NCBI GenBank assembly: GCA_905221605.1
Contig: CAJNDS010000935.1
Location: forward strand, 442,501 to 506,500
Direction of reading: 5' to 3'
Origin: Symbiodinium natans
Lineage: Eukaryota; Sar; Dinophyceae; Suessiales; Symbiodiniaceae
DNA length: 64,000 nt
The stretch's first letter is position 1. Each line of letters begins with the position of its first letter. Positions 55,503 to 64,000 of this stretch are shown piece by piece. Under the pieces are notes generated by a model. It ran no database searches, had not been told where the DNA came from, and saw only the letters and a list, made by a program, of their open reading frames with translations. A program made the position numbers and the translations under genes.

Positions 55503-55634
55503 ACTCAGGGTGTGCAGTAAACTCCAAAAAGTTGGAACATCCTTATCCCCATACCCCAAAAGGTGTACTTAAGGGAATCTCAGCTTCAATCATCCTTAAA
55601 CCATGTTCCAACTTTCTGGAGTTTACTGTATGGA
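55503..55634. mobile_element. Inverted-repeat element N
   Basis: GCAGTAAACTCCAAAAAGTT at the left and AACTTTCTGGAGTTTACTG at the right pair over about 28 bp including GGAACAT / ATGTTCC. Single copy recognised. Confidence 0.75.
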
Positions 55635-55722
55635 AAAAATGGCCAGGCGCACAGTTCCCTAAAGTTTTTTTCTCCTGGGGCTTCCGCGGTTCATGAGGGG
55701 CTGTACTGCAACCAAACAGGGA

Positions 55723-55852
55723 GGTTTAGGGTTTAGGGTTTAGGGTTTAGGGTTTAGGGTTTAGGGTTTAGGGTTTAGGGTTTAGGGTTTAGGGTTTAGG
55801 GTTTAGGGTTTAGGGTTTAGGGTTTAGGGTTTAGGGTTTAGGGTTTAGGGTC
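55723..55852 (+). repeat. Interstitial telomeric tract (TTTAGGG)n
   Basis: About eighteen pure units ending directly at element Q. Confidence 0.95.
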
Positions 55853-55853
55853 C

Positions 55854-55950
55854 TACTTGGAGGTTCAGGGAGCTTGGCACTGGGGTTTGAAGTAGGGTGC
55901 CTTATGTAGGCTACTTGTAATCCTACTTAGAACACCCGTGAACCTGCAAG
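55854..55950. mobile_element. Inverted-repeat element Q (C-like ends)
   Basis: TACTTGGAGGTTCAGGGAGC at the left and CACCCGTGAACCTGCAAG at the right. The end resembles that of element C but the interior (GGGTGCCTTATGTAGGC) differs. Confidence 0.55.
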
Positions 55951-57486
55951 CAACCCAAAAACCAAACCCTGAATCCTAAACCCTTCTTACACCAAAGAAT
56001 GACAATTTCGAATCCCTATATGGCCTGATACTGTAGAGCATTTTTTTTTTTTGGGGGGGGGGGGGGGATTCTTATGCAAATAGTAGTGAACCCAGGAACA
56101 AGCATGTGGAAGCTACGGCTTTTGCTACCAAGATGCTTGCTGCTATCACCCTCTTTTGAAAGCGGTTGAGATAAGGTTTTAGAGCTTAGGGCCCCAAATC
56201 CTGAACCTTCAACTGCAGTATTTAGGGACCAGGCTTTTCAAGGACCGAAACCCCCCAACACACCAAGATCAGACAGCATAAAGCGTACCTAACCACACCG
56301 TCTGTGGTCTGTCAAGTTCTAGCCATTAAGCAACAACATACATATTGAGAAGTTCTAGTTTTTTTTCGAAAAAACAAGCCGAAAACACTTAAGCCTCAAC
56401 CCTTGAACCCTAACCTACACCTGGACCCTCAACCCTAAAGCCGAAACCGGGGACCCTAAACCCGAAACCCCGAACCCTGAACCCTAACCACCGAACCCTG
56501 AACCCTGAACCCTAAACCCTAAACCCGAAAGAATCGCCTGAAGCGCGGCTGCAAGGTGCAAGCTTGAGCACTGCCTGCAGCTCTAGGAGATAGGGTGGTT
56601 GAGGTTTAGGGTTGAGGGTTTAGGGTTCAGGGTTTAGGGTTCGGGTGTAGGAGATCTCTGATACGACAGGGATTACTACCTACCCCCCGAGAATTGGGGT
56701 TTGGGGTTGAGGGTGGGTTGAGGGTTTAGGGTGCAGGGTTCCAAAGATAGGGGTACCCCTTCAAAAGAAGCTTCTATGGTGAGGATTGCAGTCTTTTGGT
56801 GGAGGTATTTCCCTCACCTCTTTCAAGCCTCAATGCAAGCTTTTTGTTGTGCGTACAAAAAACACAAATGTGACAAATGAGAAGAACTAAGGAGACTATC
56901 GGTTTATCCGAAATTAGGAGCGCAGCAGAGACCAATCTACCACCTCAGAACCTGTTGACTCCCTGAACCCTAAACCCTATAAGCCCGAAATCACAGTGAA
57001 CAAGTCAACCCGAATGCCAAGCACTAGACCCTCAACCCTTACGTACTTGGAGTTGAGCATTCCTTCAGGAAGTTAAACTAAGATACCCATAGTAAGGTTT
57101 AGGGTGTAGGGTCAAGGCCACGATATGAACTGCCATATGGTGACTTCTCTAAATTGTAATCCCGTTTAGCGGCACAATTATATCGGCGGCCCCTCTTAGT
57201 TTGGGTACCCAAACAGGACCCCTCAACCCTAAACCTATATCCCTACGATGGTGACGATTCCAGGTTGGCACCTTCCGTTGTGGCAGGCGCGTGCCTTGGT
57301 CCAGCGATGGCTCGATCGGGTCGTGTATCGTGGGGGACATGAGGATTTTGGGGGCTAACAGTGTGGTTGCTAAGGGTAAGGCTTCAGGGTTTTTATAGGG
57401 CCCTAAACTCTGGCCCTAATCCCTAAAGCTTAAACCCTCAACCCGGTAAGCACTGGCCCGAAACCCGACAACCTTAAACCCCAAAC

Positions 57487-57556
57487 CTTAAGCGCCCTAA
57501 CATGGTTACAAGTACAGTTATAATATTGGTGAATAAGTACCATGAACCTCCAAGTA
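57487..57556. mobile_element. Element C, right half
   Basis: CATGGTTACAAGTACAGTTA to AGTACCATGAACCTCCAAGT. The left half is absent, replaced by CCCTAAA-like sequence. Confidence 0.65.
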
Positions 57557-57749
57557 CAACACAGGGGCTGCTTCAGGAGGCGCCTCTATGGGTTAACTAG
57601 CCTCCGTAGCTGAACTTGGACCCCTGTCAAGAATTACAATTTTTGCTGTTTCTTAGGAGTTTTTATAGTACCCAAATATGAAAAAAAACATTTCCCCTCC
57701 TGAGGGTAAAGGAGGGATTGGATTTACAGTTTAAAAAGGGATTTCCGGT

Positions 57750-57900
57750 TTAATCCCCTCCCCGAATATTTATCCCCCCTACCCCCTAATACGCAATACC
57801 CCAGTATAGTTATATGGTAGTATATGGGGGCGGGGGGGGGGGCGTGTTCACTATTAGGCGGTAAGGGGGGAAGGTTAATATCAGCGGAGGGGATTTGGGG
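57750..57900. mobile_element. Long imperfect inverted repeat R
   Basis: AATCCCCTCCCCGAATATTT and CCCCCTACCCCCTAATA pair with TATTAGGCGGTAAGGGGGG and AATATCAGCGGAGGGGATT. The loop has ATATGGGGGCGGGGGGGG. Non-coding. Confidence 0.65.
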
Positions 57901-57930
57901 CTTAGGGCGCTGCTTTCACCATTATGGCTG

Positions 57931-58042
57931 CTTGGCTGCACTTAGGAGGGTAGCTAAAAATTAAAATTTTTGCTGCCTTCTTAAGAAACCCAATAAACCC
58001 AAAAAAGGTAAGGATCTAAAGTTACGGTAAAGTACCACAGAG
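57931..58042 (+). mobile_element. Family A element, copy 6
   Basis: CTTGGCTGCACTTAGGAGGG to GTACCACAGAG; hairpin TAGCTAAAAATTAAAATTTT. No long flanking duplication visible. Confidence 0.75.
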
Positions 58043-58103
58043 GCTGCAAGATTGGAACTGCACTGTCGATCTTGAACACGTCTGCTGTCACCGCCATTGT
58101 TAC

Positions 58104-58268
58104 TAGACCCGGGGGTACCCTTTTTTGGTTTTAAGAGGATGATAAGGGAACCCCAAACCCTAAACCCTAAACCCTAAACCCTAAACCCTAAACCCTAAAC
58201 CTTAAACCCTAAACCCCAACCCGGGACCCTAAAAAACGGAAAACAAAGGGCCTACTCCCGGTCCTAGT
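58104..58268. mobile_element. Element B, copy 7, carrying a CCCTAAA tract
   Basis: CTAGACCCGGGGGTACCC at the left, GGCCTACTCCCGGTCCTAG at the right. Where other copies read GGGAACCCCAACCCTAAAAA, this one has about ten CCCTAAA units (58149-58225) with AACCCCA on both sides. Confidence 0.7.
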
Positions 58269-58334
58269 ATCATATCCCGAGCCCATTTCCCAGACTGGTA
58301 GCATCCTGTTGGGGCTTTCGCTTCAACAGGTCGC

Positions 58335-58402
58335 TTAGGGTTTAGGGTTTAGGGTTTAGGGTTTAGGGTTTAGGGCTTAGGGTTTAGGGTTTAGGGTTTA
58401 GG
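58335..58402 (+). repeat. Telomeric tract downstream of the RCC1-like gene
   Basis: About nine TTTAGGG units, one CTTAGGG, ending 120 bp beyond the stop codon of the minus-strand gene. Confidence 0.95.
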
Positions 58403-58524
58403 GGTCACTCCTACTTCTGAGGTGCGAAGGCGACAAGAGCAGCAGAAAGTCTGTTGCGTGAACGGGACGTCCAACTTGTGGGATCTCACATGGGGAAGCT
58501 GTGCGGCTTGCCGGTTTAGGGTTG

Positions 58525-59955
58525 TCACCTACATAGCGAAGCAACCCCCCACGACACAAACGAACCGTCGACCAGACTTGCAGCAAAAGCAAAGCCAGAT
58601 GCTTGGATCTGTTGCACGTCCTTCAGTTGACCTTGCACAGCACTGCTGTCGCCACCGACGCTAGCATCGCCCCAGGTCACAACAGACCCATCGCGGAGAA
58701 TGGCAGCAAAAGCCCTGTAGGTAGCTTGGATGTGCTGCACGCCCTTCAGCTGACCTTGCACAGCACTGCTGTCGCCACTGCAGTGAGCATCGCCCCAGGT
58801 CACAACAGACCCATCGCCCAGAATGGCAGCAAAGGCTGCGCTGGCTGCTTGGATCTGCTGCACGCCCATCAGCTGACCTTGCACAGCACTGCTGTCGCCA
58901 CCGCCGCGAGAATCGCCCCAGGTCACAACAGACCCATCGCCCAGAATGGCAGCAAAGGCTGTGTGGGTAGCTTGGATCTGCTGCACGTCCTTCTTCAGCT
59001 CATTGATCAGCTGTCCGTGCACAGCACTACTGTCGCCACCGTCGCGAGCATTTCCCCAGGTCACAACAGACCCATCGCTGAGAATGGCAGCAAAGGCTGT
59101 GTTGGTAGCTTGGATCCGCTGCACGCCCTTCAGCTGACCTTGCACAGCACTGCTGTCGCCACCGCCGCGAGCGTCGCCCCAGGTCACAACAGACCCATCG
59201 CTGAGAATGGCAGCAAAGGCTGTTTTGGTAGCTTGGATCCGCTGCACGCCCTTCAGCTGACCATGCACAGCACTGCTGTCGCCACCGACGCGAGCGTCGC
59301 CCCAGGTCACAACAGACCCGTCGCCCAGAATGGCGGCAAAAGCGCCAGGGGTAGCTTGGATCTGCTGCGCGCCCTTGAGCTGGCTTTGCACTGCATCGCT
59401 GTCGCCACCAAAGCGAGTATCGCCCCAAGTCACAACGGACCCATTGCACAGAATGGCAGCAAAAGCAGAACCAGTTACGGAGGCTGGGATATGCTGCACG
59501 TCTTTCAGTTGCCCTTGCACAGCACTGCTGTTGCCTCCACAGTCAGCATCGCCCCAGGTCACAACAGACCCATCGCTCAAAATGGCAGCAAAAGCCCTAT
59601 TCGTAGCTTGGATCTGCCGCACTTTCTTCAGCTGATTCTGAACAGCGCTGCTCTCCACCATGCCCCAGGTCACAACAGACCCATCGCCCAGAATGGCAGC
59701 GAAAGCATGATTGTTACCCTGAAGCTGAGCGTTGCTGAGCTGAAGGAACGTCAGCATGTCGCCGTTGCGCAACCTCGACTCCTCAAGTGTGGCTGCTCCG
59801 TCCAGAAGGCCACCGCAGGAGTCGAAGAGCCGACCCCTGCCAACAGCCAAAGCCTCCTGCGCTCTGCTCCTCAATGTTTCTATGAGCTCATGCGGCCCGA
59901 CTTGCAGAGCAGCTGTCCTGCCACTCAGCAGGCTCACCTTGATCGTCAGCGACAT
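58525..59955 (-). CDS. RCC1-like repeat protein with ubiquitin-like N-terminus (476 aa)
   Basis: Single open frame from ATG at 59955 to TGA at 58525. Residues 1-75 resemble a ubiquitin-like fold (LTIKVSLLSGRTAALQV, then LDGAATLEESRLRNGDMLTF). Residues 82-476 are nine full repeats and one partial repeat of about 41 aa, each with FAAILGDGSVVTWGDA, GGDSSAVQGQLK and VQQIQA. Repeats near the middle are almost identical (ILSDGSVVTWG with KGVQRIQAT), so recent unit duplication is likely; one unit has a six-residue insert (INELKK). RCC1 repeats form beta-propellers that bind partners such as GTPases or ubiquitin-ligase modules; here the units are shorter than classical ones, so binding is an inference. 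Dinoflagellate genomes carry many such genes, often labelled HERC2-like. No intron is seen. It lies between TTTAGGG tracts at 58335-58402 and 60014-60144. The long antisense ORF is a mirror of the repeats. Confidence 0.9.
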   Translation of the reverse strand: MSLTIKVSLLSGRTAALQVGPHELIETLRSRAQEALAVGRGRLFDSCGGLLDGAATLEESRLRNGDMLTFLQLSNAQLQGNNHAFAAILGDGSVVTWGMVESSAVQNQLKKVRQIQATNRAFAAILSDGSVVTWGDADCGGNSSAVQGQLKDVQHIPASVTGSAFAAILCNGSVVTWGDTRFGGDSDAVQSQLKGAQQIQATPGAFAAILGDGSVVTWGDARVGGDSSAVHGQLKGVQRIQATKTAFAAILSDGSVVTWGDARGGGDSSAVQGQLKGVQRIQATNTAFAAILSDGSVVTWGNARDGGDSSAVHGQLINELKKDVQQIQATHTAFAAILGDGSVVTWGDSRGGGDSSAVQGQLMGVQQIQAASAAFAAILGDGSVVTWGDAHCSGDSSAVQGQLKGVQHIQATYRAFAAILRDGSVVTWGDASVGGDSSAVQGQLKDVQQIQASGFAFAASLVDGSFVSWGVASLCR

Positions 59956-60013
59956 GATGAAGGCCCGAACCCCACACCCTAGGCTTGGGATGCTGCCACT
60001 GCCGATTGGTGGT

Positions 60014-60144
60014 GGTTTAGGGTTTAGGGTTTAGGGTTTAGGGTTTAGGGTTTAGGGTTTAGGGTTTAGGGTTTAGGGTTTAGGGTTTAGGGTTTAGGGT
60101 TTAGGGTTTAGGGTTTAGGGTTTAGGGTTTAGGGTTTAGGGTTT
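60014..60144 (+). repeat. Telomeric tract 59 bp upstream of the RCC1-like ATG
   Basis: About eighteen pure TTTAGGG units. On the minus strand it lies just 5' of the gene at 58525-59955, in the place of a promoter or 5' UTR. Confidence 0.95.
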
Positions 60145-60304
60145 TGTGCTCATTTTGATGTTATCATGTATTTTCATTCTTTGTGTTTTTTGTGGTTGGG
60201 TGGGGCGGGGGGTTCGGGGAGGGGCTGGGGGTCCTGGGTTTAGCGGCTCAGGGTCTAAGAACCTACTGGGGTACCTCGGACCCTTATGTTTGCCCTTGGG
60301 CTTT
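60145..60304. other. Unassigned DNA and left flank of family A copy 7
   Basis: G-rich, no ORF. 60275-60305 is the left copy of a 31-bp direct duplication. Confidence 0.6.
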
Positions 60305-60414
60305 CTTGGCTGCACTTAGGAGGGTAGCTAAAAATTAAAATTTTAGCTGCCTTCTGAAGAAACCCAATAAACCCAAAAAGGCAAGGATCTAAAGTTACAG
60401 TAAGCACCACAAAG
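60305..60414 (+). mobile_element. Family A element, copy 7, with 31-bp flanking duplication
   Basis: TTGGCTGCACTTAGGAGGGT to AGCACCACAAAG; near-perfect hairpin AGCTAAAAATTAAAATTTTA. The left flank (60275-60305, CTCGGACCCTTATGTTT...GGGCTTTC) recurs on the right (60415-60445) with one mismatch in 31. Confidence 0.9.
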
Positions 60415-60445
60415 CTCGGACCCTTATGTTTACCCTTGGGCTTTC

Positions 60446-61777
60446 AGGACCCTCTTCAACGATCCTTCAGGTAGTATAAGAGTCATCCTTTGGCCCTTGT
60501 CCTCATCCCTTGAAGCCCCCTAAGCCTACACCCCCCAAAGCATCCCCTGAACCCTGGGCTGGGGGGTTTAGGGTTTAGGGTTTGGGGTTTAGGGTTTAGG
60601 GTTTAAGGTTTAGGGTTTTGGGTTTAGGGTTTGCGGCAGAAGGCATGGGGGACTAGGGCTTGGATTGCACGGCTTAATCGACAGGGGTGCCCTAAACCCT
60701 AAACAGGGGGTAAAGTTCAAGAGGACCCCTGTCTCGCACACGGCGTCCTGCGGATTAGGGTGTAGGGTTTTGGGGTTTAGTGGTTAGGGTTTAGGGTTTA
60801 GGGTCTGTAGGGCTCTAACTCTAGCATTGCTATATGACTATAATCCCTACTAAGGTATCTGAGCCGTATTATACGCGGTGCCTAAAGGTGCTTGAAACTG
60901 CTAACTTGCCTGTCGTGTTCTTAGCCTTGGGGCCCATATCTGGGTATGCCCTGACTGTAGCCTGGAGTTTGTTTCTTGTCTTTTGTTCTGTAGGGATACT
61001 CCTCTTGGAGGACGTTACTGGGACACAACGCTAAAACAAAACCTGTCTTCTTGTCTGACTTCTGAGTGCTCCATGGTCCTACACCTTAACACTCGCGCAA
61101 AACAAAACTTGGCATCCATAAAACACTCAAAAATGGAATGATTTGTCAAAACTGAAGGGTGGAGAAAAGAATTGGGCCTGGGCGGTACCGTTTGGAAGTC
61201 GATAACATGTCGAATCTGTGTGTTTCAGCACGCTGCATTGCAGCATGTTTGCCCCAGATGATCCGGACACCAACGCTTGAAGATTCAGAACGAAAGGCTT
61301 TAGGGCTGTCGGGGTTAAGAATTCAAGGGTCAGAATCTTCTGGGGTTTCGGGCTTGGGTTTGGGATTCTAGTGACCCTCTCTCTTCTAGGATGCGGGCTT
61401 GAGTCTCAAGATTGAGAAACGGGAATCCCACATGGCCGGAGAAATGACAAGACCTTTCACTGGATTTGCGCGACTGAAGCTCATCGAGTTGGCTCACGTG
61501 CAGGCTGCAAAGCTTCAAAGCTGCACATGACATGGAGGAATGTGACAAAAGTAGTGTCCCCACGGGGCCCCGCGTGCTGCACTGAATGGCTGAAGCGTTC
61601 AAAGTTCAAATGTGGAAACCACTATGCTACGGTGATACCCATTGTTCGAAACATTGTAGCATGGGCAGCACAAGCCCCCCCAAAAGACATGAACAGAATG
61701 GCACAAGGCAAAAGAAAGCATTCGTTCTTCAGCGAATGCTTGCCCCGGCACCCCCTCGACCCTGCAGCACAGTTCCT
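60446..61777. other. Mosaic end and 3' flank of the large gene
   Basis: TTTAGGG at 60566-60640 and 60785-60805, after which telomeric repeats cease. A 66-codon plus ORF at 60834-61034 has a hydrophobic stretch (LPVVFLALGPISGYALTVAW) but I do not support it as a gene. Ordinary-looking DNA from 61035 to 61777, with no ORF I can call. Confidence 0.6.
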
Positions 61778-64000
61778 TCAAACTGTGCTGCCAGTAGCAG
61801 CCGGAGCCTGGGCCGCAGCCTGAGCTACAGCCGACTCATTGCCCTGGTCCTGAGCACTAGCCCCAGCGCCAGCTCTTAGCTGACTGGGCTGTGCGGAAAA
61901 CAAATTGGCCACCTCATCCATTCGGGCTGTGTCTCGGCTTGAGTTTTTCATGAGCTGCACGGCCACTCTGTAGCTTGCCGCCGACTTTGGCGTGTCGAGC
62001 AGGAACGATTTTCGGACCCCGTACGTCAGGGAAGTTGTGGTCACCTGTTCGGCCAAGAACCAGCCTTGTGGCACAAAGACGATGTCGTCCTGGGTGATGG
62101 TGGTTGCAAAACCGATGACGTCACCCTTGTCATCCTTCAACACCTCATTGAGGGACGTGAGGAAGTCTGCCACTTCCTGCAAGGTCGGGTCCGTCTTCCC
62201 CATGCAAGGCACAGCACGGCTGAGATCGAAAGCCACCATGCTCACGGAGCCCATGGCCACCACACGGATCATTGCAGCAGCATTGGGGGCAAGGTAGCCT
62301 CCACTCATCTTCGCATCGAAGCCCCAGTACCACATGTTGTTCGAGAAGTTGGCCCCATCTTTCAAACTGGACAGATCCAACGCCTTCTTTGTTGGGAACA
62401 CCGACTTCACGAAACTCTCTGCTGCTTCCCTGCCTTGCTTGGACAGCACCGGTGCCATAGCCCGGTGATCGGCTTTGCACGAGCTCGCTTTTCTGTACGA
62501 ACCCCCAAACTCGGAGAGCTTCATGCTGGCCTCGGGATTGTTCCTCCATGTTTTTGCAGTCTCGCTGGCCTTCAGGACCCAAGGACGGTCGAGGTAGTCG
62601 TCCACATCAAAGCTTGCGCCCGGCTTGTGAAAGGAATGCCACAGGTCCTCTTTGATTCCGAAGATGTTGTGCGTCTGCTTGTTGAACAGCCTGGCCTTGG
62701 CAGCTGCTGACTTGGCTACCTCCTTCACCTTGTCCAGCTCAGCTTGGTCTGCCTGCCTCTTCTTTTTTTGCTCGGCACGTGCTCTGCTGCTCTCCTTCTG
62801 CTTCAAGTAGTTCCCAACATCCGTAGAGATCTTCATGATGCTCTTGAAGAACAGCTCGACCACCGGAAAGCTGACCTTCAGCAGCTCCTTCTGCTTCTCA
62901 GATGCTTCCAGCGCACTGTGGTACTTCAGGATGTCAACGGCCTGCAGATTGAAGTAAGCCTTCGGCTCGAGGACACTGTCGCCCTTCACAAGCTTGATGT
63001 CCTGACCAACAGAACGCACCGATGACGCCAGGGACTCCCGGACATTGTGCACTTCCTTCGCGCACGCCTCGGTCAGGGTGTCGGGGATGGAGACCTCTGT
63101 CTCCCAAGTCGTCAACACCTCCCGGCAAGCAGACACACACGAAGCGTAAGATTCAAGAACAGGATCAGACGCAGCCGCAGCAGCTCTGGCTGCTTCCACC
63201 TGGGTGTACGCCTCATCCAGCTTGCCCTTTGTAGTCGCTGCCGTCGTGGAGACTGACGCCAGCTTCTCTTTGATCTTCTCGCTTGCTGCAGTCTTGAACG
63301 CCAAGAAAAACGGCCCCTTAGAAAGCCTCTCGTACTTGACGCGGGCCTTCTTCTCAGCAGGGGTCTCCTTGTCCTTGTCATCCTCGGCCGGCCTTTTCTT
63401 TGGGGTGGCCAGGGGCATGTCCTGGTCCTCCTCGCTGTCCGCCTCACCGTCTTTGAAGAAGCCTTGATGATCACCAGCACGAAGGTTGCTTTTCACATGT
63501 TTCACCAGCACACTTCGATCCTCTTTGCTGAGGTCTTTCTCCGCACTGCTTTCCTCAAGAATGCTGCTGCGGGCTTTGTCTCGATCGCGGTGCTCCTCCT
63601 CGATGACAGGGATCCAGATGCGGTCACATCCGTTCAAGCCTTTCTTGTCTCTCTTCAACGATGCGTCCTTCTCGTGCTTCTCCCACTCGTCCTTGGCGGC
63701 GTCCTTGCTCCATCCCATGACGGAAGAACAATGGATCAACCATTGTCCATACTCGAAAGGCTTGCATCCATCACGATTTCGCTGAATGACGCTGTAGACA
63801 AAGATTCTCTTCCACTTTGTCCATTGAATGAGAACCTTCCTCCGCCACTTGCCATCGCTCGGGTTGTCTTCTTCAAAGAGTTCCATTGCCTTCTGAGCAC
63901 TCACCGAGTCCTTCACGGCTGCCTCCAGCGTGCTTATCTCCCCATCTCTCTTGGCCTGGTAGTACATGTTGTCGTACTTCTTGTTGTGGTCCTCGCACCA
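61778..64000 (-). CDS. Large Lys/Glu-rich protein of unknown function, 5' end outside window
   Basis: The minus frame runs from the window edge (about eleven codons, WCEDHNKKYDN, precede the first in-window Met at 63967) to a stop at 61778, so at least 740 codons in one exon. Counting from that Met: a charged N-terminal part with WRRKVLIQWTKWKRIFVYSV (41-60); an acidic stretch and a bipartite basic nuclear-localisation candidate, KKRPAEDD...PAEKKARVK (190-211); helical, coiled-coil-like Lys/Glu/Ala regions after 220; a more globular C-terminal half with NMWYWGFDAKMSGGYLAPNA and, near 627-640, DDIVFVPQGWFLAEQV; and a low-complexity Ala/Gln tail. VPxGW occurs in cupin/JmjC folds but metal ligands are not evident, so I assign no activity. 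It looks like the large hypothetical proteins common in dinoflagellates. Plus-strand ORFs over it are shadows. Confidence 0.85.
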   Translation of the reverse strand, partial: WCEDHNKKYDNMYYQAKRDGEISTLEAAVKDSVSAQKAMELFEEDNPSDGKWRRKVLIQWTKWKRIFVYSVIQRNRDGCKPFEYGQWLIHCSSVMGWSKDAAKDEWEKHEKDASLKRDKKGLNGCDRIWIPVIEEEHRDRDKARSSILEESSAEKDLSKEDRSVLVKHVKSNLRAGDHQGFFKDGEADSEEDQDMPLATPKKRPAEDDKDKETPAEKKARVKYERLSKGPFFLAFKTAASEKIKEKLASVSTTAATTKGKLDEAYTQVEAARAAAAASDPVLESYASCVSACREVLTTWETEVSIPDTLTEACAKEVHNVRESLASSVRSVGQDIKLVKGDSVLEPKAYFNLQAVDILKYHSALEASEKQKELLKVSFPVVELFFKSIMKISTDVGNYLKQKESSRARAEQKKKRQADQAELDKVKEVAKSAAAKARLFNKQTHNIFGIKEDLWHSFHKPGASFDVDDYLDRPWVLKASETAKTWRNNPEASMKLSEFGGSYRKASSCKADHRAMAPVLSKQGREAAESFVKSVFPTKKALDLSSLKDGANFSNNMWYWGFDAKMSGGYLAPNAAAMIRVVAMGSVSMVAFDLSRAVPCMGKTDPTLQEVADFLTSLNEVLKDDKGDVIGFATTITQDDIVFVPQGWFLAEQVTTTSLTYGVRKSFLLDTPKSAASYRVAVQLMKNSSRDTARMDEVANLFSAQPSQLRAGAGASAQDQGNESAVAQAAAQAPAATGSTV

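Larger units (their letters stand above)
53641..57486. other. Telomere-repeat mosaic, no gene supported
   Basis: TTTAGGGG at 53945-54040, a GA microsatellite at 54376-54400, CCCTAAA at 54400-54520, element I at 54591-54713, CCCTAAA at 54850-55013, TTTAGGG at 55097-55135, CCCTAAA at 55434-55480, element N at 55503-55634, TTTAGGG at 55723-55852, element Q at 55854-55950, element S remnant with T/G run at 56024-56090, CCCTGAA/CCCTAAA at 56400-56530, degenerate TTTAGGG at 56600-56740. 56741-57360 is unassigned; its ORF at 57149-57340 is not supported. Confidence 0.75.

Noticed and set aside
58603-59982. Plus-strand ORF of 459 aa with regular repeats (APGHNRPIAQNGSK)
   Set aside because: It is the exact antisense of the RCC1-like gene. 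Repeats without stops on one strand keep the other strand open too; the recognisable family is on the minus strand.
62066-63785. Plus-strand ORFs up to 214 aa
   Set aside because: They lie opposite the 740-codon minus-strand gene and have no recognisable features.

Overview
Organism. The window looks like nuclear DNA of a dinoflagellate, most likely of the Symbiodiniaceae/Suessiales kind. The grounds are Arabidopsis-type TTTAGGG telomeric repeats, an RCC1-like family with a ubiquitin-like N-terminus and FAAILGDGSVVTWG-type repeats, intron-free large ORFs, and very long homopolymers. TTTAGGG alone would also fit plants and some algae, so the assignment is an inference from the combination.

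Layout. Most of the window is a mosaic with few genes. About 100 interstitial telomeric tracts (TTTAGGG on the + strand, or CCCTAAA), from 20 to 200 bp, alternate with blocks of roughly 50-800 bp of other DNA. Many blocks are short inverted-repeat elements resembling MITEs; I could group them into about 15 families by their ends and label them A to S for this window only. The ITS-poor parts are 25.4-27.3 kb (a decaying RCC1-like gene), 40.0-43.3 kb (microsatellites and weak coding candidates), 52.5-53.7 kb (C/A minisatellite, GC-rich block, 36-bp tandem repeat), 58.5-59.96 kb (an intact RCC1-like gene) and 60.8-64 kb (the 3' part of a large gene that leaves the window).

Genes. The supported genes are on the minus strand: an RCC1-like protein of 476 aa (58525-59955); a paralogue 32 kb away with a 5' frameshift and a decayed 3' end (25477-27125); a large lysine/glutamate-rich protein of unknown function, open at the window end (61778-64000); and a gene fragment (16783-17187) with a WVIEQP...YYPRF...MRHYGAATP pattern, which runs straight into a telomeric tract. 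A few short ORFs are given at low confidence.

Main interest. Several telomeric tracts sit inside otherwise recognisable inverted-repeat elements, one of them between two copies of the same 13-bp sequence. A 112-bp element without inverted ends (family A) has 31-33 bp direct duplications at its borders in at least two of seven copies, and all seven copies have the same orientation. Together these suggest that short DNA pieces and telomeric repeats are inserted at staggered breaks. I see no rRNA, tRNA or CRISPR.
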